Shown: piece after piece, positions 34,386 to 42,639 of the stretch | Position numbering within the stretch: the stretch's first letter is position 1 | Layout of the letters: every line of letters begins with the position of its first letter | Assembly: GCF_035317345.1 (NCBI RefSeq) | Contig: NZ_JAYKTU010000001.1 | DNA from: Cellvibrio fontiphilus | GTDB taxonomy: Bacteria; Pseudomonadota; Gammaproteobacteria; Pseudomonadales; Cellvibrionaceae | Reading direction: 5' to 3' (one strand) | DNA: 64,000 nt | Notes under the pieces: generated by a model | Databases searched by the model: none | What the model saw: the letters and a program-made list of their open reading frames with translations, nothing else | What the model was told of the DNA's origin: nothing | Translations under genes and position numbers: made by a program

Positions 34386-35489
34386 TTAATCCACCGCTAA
34401 ATTTAATTCCCTGTCCGCCACTGGCAGCGACAGGCTACCACCCGGATTAAATAGCAACACTGTAGCGGCAGCAATAATTGGTGCGTGACCTACAAGCTCT
34501 TCCGGCCCCAAGACCACACCGGTAAGGGTAAACACCAATAAAACTAAAGCTTGCGCCAGACGCGGAGCCAGGTTGCACACCAGCAACAGACCAAAACATA
34601 ACTCGGCCATGCCGGCAGCAAATACAAAGTGAATGTCAGTGAAACTGTGCATACCAAAATAATGCGGGAAATTAAACGCCGGATACTGCTGCAAAAAAGC
34701 AATGCCATAACCCGGTGCTAAAAATTTATCGTGGAAGGTAAGAATGATCAGCTGCAAGCCCAGACCAAACTGCAGAATCAGTAACCCCAGGTTAGGGCTG
34801 CTAATAGAATAGTTATCACCCCACCATTTCCATTGGTAGACCTGATCCGAACGGCGGCTGTCGGTAAAAAATAATGCCAGGGCCAAGGCAATAAATTCCG
34901 GTGCATAATCAATTGCGCTGCTGAGCGGAAAAAACCAGAACAATAGCAGCGAAAAAACTAACAGCGCCAAGGCAAACATACTGACATTAATAATGAGCAA
35001 TAAAATCAGCAGCGCTTGAACCAGCGAATAGGTTAGCGCTCTTGTCTGAAGCAATTCCGGTAACACAAAGTTAGGGGCAACAAAGTGGCCTTGTATTATA
35101 TTCGCGAGCAATACTATACCCACCGAAAACTTCAGCAAGCTATTAACCCAGCTATTCGCATTGGGTCGGGGCGCTCTGAATAAAAGCGGCAATAAAGGCG
35201 CTTCCAACCATGCCTTCAGCGCATCGCTACGGCGCGCGCGACGTTCCAGTAAATGTGCAGACAGCAGGAATAAAAGTGCACCAATAAAGATCACCAACAT
35301 CAAGCCATCGAACATAAAACGGGCTTGTAGATTTTGTTGATCCTCTTCAATAAACCATTTCACGTGTGCTGCTGCTGGCGGCGTTAGTGTCAATAAAAAT
35401 ATAACTGCCAAAAGACGGGATAATTCTTTTTTAATCAAGCTGTTAATCAATGAATTTATTAAACTAATTGTTAATGAGAACCTTTTCAT
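34386..35489 (-). CDS. Polytopic membrane protein with DoxX-like C-terminal part
   Basis: Membrane protein of 367 residues with about eight or nine hydrophobic helices and a cleavable-looking N-terminus ending AAAHVKW. The C-terminal half (from about LGLLILQFGLGLQLII on) resembles DoxX-type four-helix proteins, with HDKFLAPGYG and a later GMAELCFGLLLV segment. The chosen Met (MKRFSLTI) has AAGGAAG 7 bases upstream; a longer frame adds 37 unlikely residues. It diverges from the ferredoxin gene. Function unknown; a redox or quinone-linked membrane role is only a guess. Confidence 0.65.
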   Translation of the reverse strand: MKRFSLTISLINSLINSLIKKELSRLLAVIFLLTLTPPAAAHVKWFIEEDQQNLQARFMFDGLMLVIFIGALLFLLSAHLLERRARRSDALKAWLEAPLLPLLFRAPRPNANSWVNSLLKFSVGIVLLANIIQGHFVAPNFVLPELLQTRALTYSLVQALLILLLIINVSMFALALLVFSLLLFWFFPLSSAIDYAPEFIALALALFFTDSRRSDQVYQWKWWGDNYSISSPNLGLLILQFGLGLQLIILTFHDKFLAPGYGIAFLQQYPAFNFPHYFGMHSFTDIHFVFAAGMAELCFGLLLVCNLAPRLAQALVLLVFTLTGVVLGPEELVGHAPIIAAATVLLFNPGGSLSLPVADRELNLAVD

Positions 35490-35861
35490 TTTGGTCTTCC
35501 TTAGTATCCTCTCACAAAAAATCACTTTTTGATTGGCAATTTCCCCTACAAAAATTGCCAAACCCATAGCCGATAATCGGTTAGCAAATCGGTTGTGCAA
35601 ATTTTATTCTTGACAGAATTAATTACTGAGTAAAATTATCGGAACACAGAGTGCCAGTATTGATGTGAATATTTCCTATAAAAGGTAATGGGACTGTGTT
35701 AAACATCTAACCCAAAATTTAGGCGACAAATTTGGGAAAAATTTTTGAAAATTTTATAAAATTGCCCGAGGCTGCCAGAATTAATTAAACCCGTGTCGCC
35801 AAAAGCAACATTTAATATTTCCCTAACTGTCATCAACAAGGAATCCACGAGGAGCAAGGAA
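35490..35861. other. 372-base divergent intergenic region with promoter elements
   Basis: AT-rich region between the membrane-protein gene and the ferredoxin gene. It holds TTGACA (35610-35615) with TAAAAT 15 bases later as a possible plus-strand promoter, and two inversely oriented copies of the shared cluster motif at 35644-35655 and 35687-35699. A GAGGAG ribosome site at 35849 precedes the ferredoxin TTG start. No gene or RNA was recognised within it. Confidence 0.6.
35644..35699. promoter_or_regulatory. Shared motif, copy 2, as an inverted pair
   Basis: AATGGGACTGTGT (35687-35699) matches copy 1 except for a missing AC. ACACAGAGTGCC (35644-35655) matches the reverse complement of copy 1 (ACACAGTGTCCC) at 10 of 12 bases. 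The two form a spaced inverted pair, as expected for a dimeric regulator. Confidence 0.5.
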
Positions 35862-36179
35862 TTGAATTACATATCAGTGATTGATCATGAACAAAATGAA
35901 GTCAAGGTAGATGCACCACCCGGTGATACCCTGATGGAAATACTGCGCGATAATTTATTTGACGTTGCTGCAACCTGCTCGGGTGCCGGAACCTGTGGCA
36001 CCTGCCATTTACATGTCGATGAAGCCTGGTTCGGCTTGCTACCGCAAAAAGATTGTTATGAGGAGGACACACTGCGCGACTCCTTTCATTATTCAGCAAC
36101 ACAATCCCGTTTAGCTTGCCAAATTACCTTTGATGAATCCCTCAGTGGTATTCGTGTTTCACTGGTCAACACCAATTAG
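35862..36179 (+). CDS. [2Fe-2S] ferredoxin, adrenodoxin type
   Basis: Electron carrier of 105 residues. The cluster ligands are Cys39, Cys45, Cys48 (CX5CX2C in CSGAGTCGTC) and Cys86 (RLACQ), the adrenodoxin/putidaredoxin pattern used to feed oxygenases. The TTG start at 35862 has GAGGAG 7 bases upstream. It forms an operon with the LysR gene 11 bases later. It is a good candidate electron donor for the BoxB-like diiron oxygenase nearby (inference). Confidence 0.85.
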   Translation: MNYISVIDHEQNEVKVDAPPGDTLMEILRDNLFDVAATCSGAGTCGTCHLHVDEAWFGLLPQKDCYEEDTLRDSFHYSATQSRLACQITFDESLSGIRVSLVNTN

Positions 36180-36190
36180 CAGAGGAATCC

Positions 36191-37153
36191 ATGGCCACCA
36201 ACATTAATTTAAATGATATTTATATTTTCCATTTTGTATCAGAGCTAAAGAGCATTACCGCTGCCAGTAAAAAGCTCAATACCAGCAAACAAACCATCAG
36301 CCGCAAGTTGGCACAGCTGGAAGAATCACTCGGAGTGACACTGATTGCACGCAATACCCGCAACTTTCAGTTGACCAACGCGGGGCAGGACTACTTTCAA
36401 AGTTGCGCCAGGATTATCGAACAGGTTGAGCAGGCGAATGCCATGGTGCAACAACACCAAACCGCAATGGAAGGACGTATTAAAATTTGTTTGCCCCATG
36501 AATTTAATAACAAAAAAACCTGCAGTTATTTTATGAACTTCATGGATGCAAACCCGGCAATTAAATTGGATATCAGCCTTTGTGATCGCAACAGCTTTTC
36601 TATGGCCGATGGATTTGATTTGGCAATTCGCCTGGGAGAGCTGGAAGATTCTTCCATGGTGGCCCGCTCACTGGGTGGCGTAAACTATGGTTTGGTCGCT
36701 AGCCCATCCTATCTCAAGCGTTTTGGCATGCCGCAAAAATGTGAAGATTTATATCAACACACTTATATCATGGTGAGCAAAAGTTCATCTGCCATCGACA
36801 AGGATTCGCCGCTATTAAAATGCCGGCAACTGGTAGTCAATGAATTTATGTTAGGCAAACAATTTGCGAGCCAGGGTTTTGGGTTGGTGCGCTTGCCATT
36901 ATTTATGTGCACCGAGGAGCTGGTATCCGGCGAGCTGGTAATACTACCGGTAGAACAATGTATGGAAACCCGCCCGCTGAGTTTAATGTTCCTGAAAGAT
37001 AAATATATGCCCGGTTATGTGCGCAAGTTTATCGATTACGTGGTGGATATATGCCGCGATCAGAATATATGGACAGTTAATCCCGAGCCTTATATTTATC
37101 AACCGCCAAAAACAAAGACAGCAGCAGTGGTCAATCAGGCAGAAACTGCCTGA
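36191..37153 (+). CDS. LysR-family regulator of the ferredoxin/oxygenase cluster
   Basis: LysR-type transcription factor of 320 residues. The N-terminal helix-turn-helix (about 10-65; KSITAASKKLNTSKQTISRKLAQLEESLG) is followed by a periplasmic-binding-protein-like effector domain in the short style of the LTTR subgroup acting with oxidative or aromatic signals. AGAGGA lies before the ATG, 11 bases after the ferredoxin stop. It is the most likely cluster regulator and may bind the shared motif, though LysR boxes are usually T-N11-A and this is not established. Confidence 0.88.
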   Translation: MATNINLNDIYIFHFVSELKSITAASKKLNTSKQTISRKLAQLEESLGVTLIARNTRNFQLTNAGQDYFQSCARIIEQVEQANAMVQQHQTAMEGRIKICLPHEFNNKKTCSYFMNFMDANPAIKLDISLCDRNSFSMADGFDLAIRLGELEDSSMVARSLGGVNYGLVASPSYLKRFGMPQKCEDLYQHTYIMVSKSSSAIDKDSPLLKCRQLVVNEFMLGKQFASQGFGLVRLPLFMCTEELVSGELVILPVEQCMETRPLSLMFLKDKYMPGYVRKFIDYVVDICRDQNIWTVNPEPYIYQPPKTKTAAVVNQAETA

Positions 37154-37184
37154 TTGATAACAACTACTTTTTATCTGTTATCTG

Positions 37185-37511
37185 TCAAGCAGCACTGTTG
37201 AATACAATGCGCCGCTCTACAACAGGCTTGAAATTATCGCGCGCAATATCCAGATGAAATTGCCCACTGATAAATTCATTTAAATAGTCTTCGTTTTCAA
37301 ACTTCCACACCGTCATCACATCGGGGAACAGGACGTTCTCCACATGTTTACTCAGCGCCTGTTCATTGGGCAAAGCCTGACATTGACGTATTTCAAAACT
37401 TTTTAAACCACGCGCTTGTTTTACCAGTAATTCCAATCCCTTATAAAAATTGGCGACCAGATTTACGTCCGCATCTTTTTTAAAAATTACCAGTACCCTG
37501 CGTTCAATCAT
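37185..37511 (-). CDS. Small ferredoxin-like alpha/beta-barrel protein (ABM/EthD-like)
   Basis: A 108-residue protein with the pattern of dimeric alpha/beta-barrel enzymes such as antibiotic-biosynthesis monooxygenases: beta strands MIERRVLVIFK and TVWKFEN, helices between them, and a C-terminal strand VERRIVFN. Conserved His/Trp of heme-degrading members are not evident. Such proteins oxidise or cyclise aromatic intermediates without a cofactor, or act as chaperones. It is transcribed opposite to the main operon, across a region with a copy of the shared motif. Confidence 0.6.
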   Translation of the reverse strand: MIERRVLVIFKKDADVNLVANFYKGLELLVKQARGLKSFEIRQCQALPNEQALSKHVENVLFPDVMTVWKFENEDYLNEFISGQFHLDIARDNFKPVVERRIVFNSAA

Positions 37512-37580
37512 TTTTCATTCCTGCCGTCCAACAATTACATCCGTATTTTATTCAGCACGACTGACTTGAATAGTTAAATA

Positions 37581-37595
37581 AATGGGACACTCTAT
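37581..37595. promoter_or_regulatory. Shared motif, copy 3 (upstream of the seven-gene operon)
   Basis: AATGGGACACTCTAT shares its first 11 bases with copy 1. It lies between the ABM-like gene and the nitroreductase gene that starts the large plus-strand operon. Confidence 0.45.
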
Positions 37596-37671
37596 CCAGT
37601 AAATTTCACTTTCTATTCACTGCTGCCACTGGCAACCTCAGCGCCAAAGGAAAGATAGAGGGCAGCAAGTA

Positions 37672-38331
37672 ATGCTTGATTTTGATCTTAACGACCCGGT
37701 GGTTTTAGCAACTGGCACAGGTAAAAAATATTTTTCAGCGTCCTTTTCCCAACTACAAAATTTGTTGGAACAGCGTCGTGCCATTAAATATTTTGATACC
37801 GCGCAACTTATGGACGATGGCGAGCTGGATGCAATTTTAACCAGCGCCAGTCAAGCGCCCTCTGCATTTAATTTACAGCATTGGCAAGTTGTGCATATCA
37901 AAAGTGCACAGCGTCGCGCTGAAATCTCGGCGCTGGCGTATCACCAGCCGCAAATTCAACAAGCCGCTGCGCTCTTGGCCATAGTCATGAAAAAAAATGT
38001 CTGGCAAACGCCTGCACACATCGCGCAAGCCGGTGGCGAAAAACTACAAAACCATTTGCAGCGACTGTATGGCGATAACCCGCAACTCGCGCGCGATGAA
38101 GCGATGCGCTCCTGCGCAATGTTTTCCATGTTGGTGATGCTTGCTGCGGAAGCGGCCGGTTATCGCAGTTGCCCCATGAGCGGGGCAGATTTTACCGCGA
38201 TTGGTAAATGCCTTGGCCTGGATGCAACACAGGAAATTTGCATGCTGATTACACTCGGGCGCGAAGCTACACATAACGCTGTAAACCAACAGCAGCGGTT
38301 ACCGCTCACACAATTTTTATACCGGATTTGA
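37672..38331 (+). CDS. Nitroreductase-family flavoprotein
   Basis: FMN-dependent oxidoreductase of 219 residues. Flavin contacts of the nitroreductase fold are visible in the RRAIKYFDT start, ASQAPSAFNLQHWQVVHI, and LAAEAAGYRSCPMSG. Members reduce nitro groups, quinones or enones, or dehydrogenate intermediates. It is the first gene of the seven-gene operon and lies 26 bases before the crotonase start. Confidence 0.88.
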   Translation: MLDFDLNDPVVLATGTGKKYFSASFSQLQNLLEQRRAIKYFDTAQLMDDGELDAILTSASQAPSAFNLQHWQVVHIKSAQRRAEISALAYHQPQIQQAAALLAIVMKKNVWQTPAHIAQAGGEKLQNHLQRLYGDNPQLARDEAMRSCAMFSMLVMLAAEAAGYRSCPMSGADFTAIGKCLGLDATQEICMLITLGREATHNAVNQQQRLPLTQFLYRI

Positions 38332-38357
38332 ACCGCTGTATTAGCCAAGGAAATGTT

Positions 38358-39737
38358 ATGGAAACCAATTTTATTCATGTGCAAATTCACAATCAGGTGG
38401 CAATCCTTGAATTGGATGACCCCTCAGCCAATACCCTGACGTTTCATTTATTGCAGGAATTAGAGCAACATTTTTTGCATTTGGAAGCTGACCCAAGCAT
38501 TCGCGGTGTCATTTTAATTGGTAAGGGCGACAAGTTTTTTTCCGGCGGTGTAAACATTGGCATGCTGCTTACTGCGGGGCGCCAACACAATTCTCATTTT
38601 ATTCTCTACGCGGCCGAAGTGTTGGATTACATTCAATCCTCACAATTGCCCGTGGTCACTATTATTAACGGCAACATTACCGGCGGTGGTTTGGAGCTGG
38701 CGTTAATTGCCGATTACCGCATCGCGGTGGAAGGTGATTACAACATAGGTTTTCCGGAAGTGCGTTTGGGGGTAATTCCCGGCATGGGCGGCACCCAGCG
38801 CCTGGCGCGTTTGGTGGGCGCACAGCGCGCGCTGGAAATGATTACCCAGGGCGAATTTATCAGCCCGCAAAAATCCCATAGCATTGGTTTGGTAGATCAG
38901 GTACTGCCCGTTGAAGCTTTTCGTCAGGAGGCCATCAGCCAAGCCACGCAATACATTCATCAGCACGCCAGTCAAACACTGCGCCGCGCACAAGCGTTCA
39001 AACATTTTCCACTCTTGCTGGAAAAAAACTGGGTTGAGTTAAGTATTGAAGCGGGCCTTGCCACCATTACCCTGCACAGCGCCTGCGAGCAATACAGCGC
39101 GCTGGAAATTTTGCTCGCGCTGAACGAATTAATTCTGGAATTGCGTACCGACGATGCGGTTTATGCGCTGCTGATTGATAACCGCTGTACAACACTGGGC
39201 TGCGATGACAGCAGTGAACAAGTGCAATTACTGCAGCGACAGATTGCCTACATTTTTGGACGCATCAGTGGTTATGCCCGCATCAGCGCACTGGCAGTTC
39301 GTGCGCCTTTATCACCCCTCGCCTTTGAACTGGCACTCTATTGTGATTATCGCCTCTGCCGCAGCGCGCTTGCACAGAGCGATGCGCTGCAACAAATAAA
39401 TAGTTTGTCACCCGAGCTGGAGCGCTATCAGGATTTTATTCCCGCACCCAACAGCAGCGAGCAGTGGGCAGTGCCGGTTGCACAATTAATTGCGAGCAGC
39501 TTTTTAAAACCGCAAGACCAACCCGCTGAGTGGCTACAGCGGTTTATTCCACCCACTGGTGCTGGTCAAGCCATAGGTTACGCCAAACTCGCCATCACCC
39601 AGGGTCACACCCAAGCCGTTTCTGCGGCGCTGTTACTTGAACGGCATCTGCAAGAGCAATTGTTTATGTCCAACGACAGTAAAGAAGGCATGAAAGCCTA
39701 CGTGGAAAAACGCAAACCCTTTTTTACCGGCGCTTGA
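38358..39737 (+). CDS. Two-part crotonase (enoyl-CoA hydratase/isomerase family)
   Basis: Acyl-CoA enzyme of 459 residues, about twice the usual length. The N-terminal part is a complete crotonase with both usual glutamates in place: GGGLELALIADYRIA and FPEVRLGVIPGMGGTQRL. A second, degenerate crotonase-like region follows (about 245-385; VELSIEAGLATITLHSA ... LALYCDYRLC). The typical crotonase C-terminal helix (EGMKAYVEKRKPFF) ends the protein. Expected action is hydration, isomerisation or ring-opening of a CoA thioester. It sits between the nitroreductase and the diiron oxygenase gene, as in ring-cleavage operons. Confidence 0.85.
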   Translation: METNFIHVQIHNQVAILELDDPSANTLTFHLLQELEQHFLHLEADPSIRGVILIGKGDKFFSGGVNIGMLLTAGRQHNSHFILYAAEVLDYIQSSQLPVVTIINGNITGGGLELALIADYRIAVEGDYNIGFPEVRLGVIPGMGGTQRLARLVGAQRALEMITQGEFISPQKSHSIGLVDQVLPVEAFRQEAISQATQYIHQHASQTLRRAQAFKHFPLLLEKNWVELSIEAGLATITLHSACEQYSALEILLALNELILELRTDDAVYALLIDNRCTTLGCDDSSEQVQLLQRQIAYIFGRISGYARISALAVRAPLSPLAFELALYCDYRLCRSALAQSDALQQINSLSPELERYQDFIPAPNSSEQWAVPVAQLIASSFLKPQDQPAEWLQRFIPPTGAGQAIGYAKLAITQGHTQAVSAALLLERHLQEQLFMSNDSKEGMKAYVEKRKPFFTGA

Positions 39738-39786
39738 TTCACGCAGTCAACTGCAGACAACCGCATTTTTATGGCAGGTATTTTTT

Positions 39787-40962
39787 ATGGAAAGGATTAT
39801 CGATCAGCAATTTACCATCGCGCCCAAATACCATCAGGCGCTGTTGGACTGGCAAGCAAAACATTTTCCCGATATGGCGCTGTTGGATAAATATTGGGAT
39901 AAACATTTCCCCGGTGAAAAACCCTTTGTGCTCTGCGCCAAAACCAATCCGGTAAAAAACGATTTGATTATGCAGGGCAAGTATCGCGGCCGCGCCAAAT
40001 TCCAGCAGGCACGGGATATGCGCGGCAGCATGTTGTATCAAGCGCTGCGCATTATTAAAGCGCAGTGCAGTACTGAATTAGGTTCGATCCAACAGCATGT
40101 GGATACCGTTGATGCCTCCCATTCTGATTATGCACGCTTCAGTGTGCTGCGCATTATGGCGGAAGAATTGCGCCACGCTTACCAAATGTTTTGGGTGCTA
40201 TCCCACGACAGCAGCTGGGCCTCCACTGGCGATAAACGCATCGCTGATAATTTAATGGATGAACTGCTGGCGATGGATACCGGCAGCCACGTGTTGGATG
40301 CCTTCAATATTAATTTTACCGATGCGCTGGATAACATTGCTTTTGCCTGTTTTATTGACCGCGTGGGTAAATTCCAGTTGAGCATGCAAGAAGAATTTGC
40401 CTATGCGCCTATGTCCGCCAGCATGCGCCCCATGTTGAAGGAAGAGGCCTTTCACTTGAAAACCGGCTGGGAAGTGCTGCGCGAAATTGCCGTGAATGCC
40501 AGCCTCGGCATAGGCGCATGGCAACTCGCCGATGTGCAGAAAAAAATTAACCTCTGGTATCCGCGCGCGCTGGAAATGTTTGGCAACTCCGAGGGCGGCG
40601 AATCCAATCTGCAATTCAGTTTTAAAACCATCTCCAACGCCGAAGCGATTCAGGGTTATATCAAAGAAGTGGAATCGCTAATGCAATCGCTTAACGCCAG
40701 CATTATCGCCGCACAGCACCCGGACTTATCGCGCAGCGCCATTAAAGAGCGCTTGTTAATTGATTCGCCGCTGTATTTGCCCTCCACCCGTTTTTTGCGC
40801 ATCCGCGCCGCAACTGACACTAGCAATGCACAGCGTGTGTTTGACGTGAGTGGCAAAGAGTTAGCAGTGGGCGATTACAGCCGCTATTTGCAACAGGTGT
40901 TGCCAGAAAAATTCTTGAGCACCGATTTTGGCCGCCAGTATTTAGCGCAATTTGCCGGTTGA
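39787..40962 (+). CDS. BoxB/PaaA-like diiron oxygenase
   Basis: Ferritin-like diiron enzyme of 391 residues. The metal-binding motifs are EELRH (126-130) and EEAFH (219-223). The segment FIDRVGKFQLS resembles the corresponding part of BoxB (benzoyl-CoA 2,3-epoxidase). BoxB and PaaA epoxidise CoA-bound aromatic rings. The protein is shorter than typical BoxB (about 475), so it may be a distinct subgroup. Its operon neighbours (crotonase, CoA ligase) and the nearby ferredoxin fit this use. Confidence 0.75.
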   Translation: MERIIDQQFTIAPKYHQALLDWQAKHFPDMALLDKYWDKHFPGEKPFVLCAKTNPVKNDLIMQGKYRGRAKFQQARDMRGSMLYQALRIIKAQCSTELGSIQQHVDTVDASHSDYARFSVLRIMAEELRHAYQMFWVLSHDSSWASTGDKRIADNLMDELLAMDTGSHVLDAFNINFTDALDNIAFACFIDRVGKFQLSMQEEFAYAPMSASMRPMLKEEAFHLKTGWEVLREIAVNASLGIGAWQLADVQKKINLWYPRALEMFGNSEGGESNLQFSFKTISNAEAIQGYIKEVESLMQSLNASIIAAQHPDLSRSAIKERLLIDSPLYLPSTRFLRIRAATDTSNAQRVFDVSGKELAVGDYSRYLQQVLPEKFLSTDFGRQYLAQFAG

Positions 40963-41031
40963 TAACCCGGCGAGCCAAACCGGCGGTATTTACTTTTTTT
41001 ATTTTTGCAATGAATGACAAGGAGACTAATG

Positions 41032-42615
41032 ATGTTTGATGTAGCAATTATCGGCTCAGGTATGGGCGGCAGTGCCAGCGCTATTATGCTGGCGAAACTG
41101 GGTTATAAAGTGGTGCTGTTGGAAAAAGGAAAATTGCCGCGTTTTGTGATAGGTGAATCCACCACTCCACTGCTCAGCAAAAAAATTCGCTATTTGGGCA
41201 AAACTTACCAGATCCCCGAATTTGAACACATGGCCACCTACGACAGCATTGTCGCCAACAAGCTGCCGTTTACTTGCGGCCCTAAAGAATTATTCCATTA
41301 CTTTTGGCAGGAACCGGGGCAAACCCATGCCGAAGTAAATGGTGTCGCGCGCGAAATTATTGTGCAAACCCCTGAAGTGGACACCCAATTACTGCGCGGC
41401 GAAAGCGACAAATATCTGGTGGATGTCGCGGTTAACTACGGTGTGGATTACCGCGATATGACCGATGTCACCGACATTGAGTTTTTGCCCGAGCAGGTAT
41501 TAATCAGCTGCATTTCTCCTGCAGGTGAAGCCTACCAGCTGGGCGCAAAATTTATGATCGACTCTTCGGGTTTCAAATCGCTGATTTCCCAGAAATTGAA
41601 TTTGGCACTACCGGAAGCAGAGCTGGATATTCCCCTGCGCAGCCGCGCTATTTTTACCCACTTTGAAAACATCAACGAATTTGAAACTGTGGCGCATGCG
41701 AGCGAGGCTTTTATCAACCGCAGCCCGGCCGGCCGCGAGCGTGCTACCCAACACCACTGTTTTGACGGCGGCTGGGTGTGGATCATTCCATTCGATAATG
41801 GTGTCACCAGCGTGGGCTTGAATTTAGATATGGATGTATTCGGCAATAATGATCTGCCCGCCGAGCAGGAGTTCTGGCAAATCATTGAGCGCTTCCCGAT
41901 TATTCACCAAATGCTCGCGGGCAAAACCACCAAGTTTCCGTTTATTAAAACCGGTCGTATCCAACACCGCGTGCGCAATGCCGTGGGCGACCGTTGGGCG
42001 ATGCTACCCGGTGCCGCGGTGGGCGGCGATGCCTGGTTCAGCACCGGCCTCGCATTTACCTTGATGTGCGCGCATCGCATTGTGGATTTGCTGCACACCA
42101 AAATGCTGCCCAACAATCACTTTTGTAAAAATATTCTCGCCAACTACGAAACCGCACTGTTTAAAGAGTGGAAAACCACCTGCACTATGGTGAATGGCAT
42201 TTATAAAAGCCTGAAACATTTTGAAGTGTTTAAACACTACTGCTTCTTCTGTTTTATGGGTGCCGAATCGTTTATCTATCGCCGTGGCATAGGCGCACCC
42301 CACGACATGAATTTATTGTTGCTCAATGCCGGCGATGAAGAATTTATGCAAAAGTTTGCGCATTTTTATGCGCTGGTGTTAGAGCTGAATCAGGCCGATG
42401 AAATCACGGCAGAACAAATTCAGTACATGCGCCACTTTGTGCAAACTGAAATGAAAACCTACAACTTCCGCGATTACGGCAACCCGATTTTTGACGGTGT
42501 GCATAAACGTATGCCTATGCCGGTGTGGGATGGTGTATCCAAACCGGATATGAGCCGCGCGCGCGCAGACAGCCAATCAACAAATGAAAAGCCAAGCGAA
42601 ATGGCACTTGCCTGA
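41032..42615 (+). CDS. FAD-dependent halogenase/monooxygenase-like protein
   Basis: Flavoprotein of 527 residues. An N-terminal Rossmann motif GSGMGG (8-13) and GES (41-43) bind FAD. The halogenase signature WxWxIP appears as GGWVWIIPF (246-254), typical of flavin halogenases that suppress monooxygenation. A second dinucleotide region is present at PGAAVGGDAWFSTGL. Phenolic substrates or carrier-bound/CoA-bound ones are possible. AAGGAG lies 7 bases before the chosen ATG. Halogenation itself is not proven; related members are hydroxylases or reductases. Confidence 0.78.
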   Translation: MFDVAIIGSGMGGSASAIMLAKLGYKVVLLEKGKLPRFVIGESTTPLLSKKIRYLGKTYQIPEFEHMATYDSIVANKLPFTCGPKELFHYFWQEPGQTHAEVNGVAREIIVQTPEVDTQLLRGESDKYLVDVAVNYGVDYRDMTDVTDIEFLPEQVLISCISPAGEAYQLGAKFMIDSSGFKSLISQKLNLALPEAELDIPLRSRAIFTHFENINEFETVAHASEAFINRSPAGRERATQHHCFDGGWVWIIPFDNGVTSVGLNLDMDVFGNNDLPAEQEFWQIIERFPIIHQMLAGKTTKFPFIKTGRIQHRVRNAVGDRWAMLPGAAVGGDAWFSTGLAFTLMCAHRIVDLLHTKMLPNNHFCKNILANYETALFKEWKTTCTMVNGIYKSLKHFEVFKHYCFFCFMGAESFIYRRGIGAPHDMNLLLLNAGDEEFMQKFAHFYALVLELNQADEITAEQIQYMRHFVQTEMKTYNFRDYGNPIFDGVHKRMPMPVWDGVSKPDMSRARADSQSTNEKPSEMALA

Positions 42616-42639
42616 TAAGGACATCAACCGGGGTTAGTC

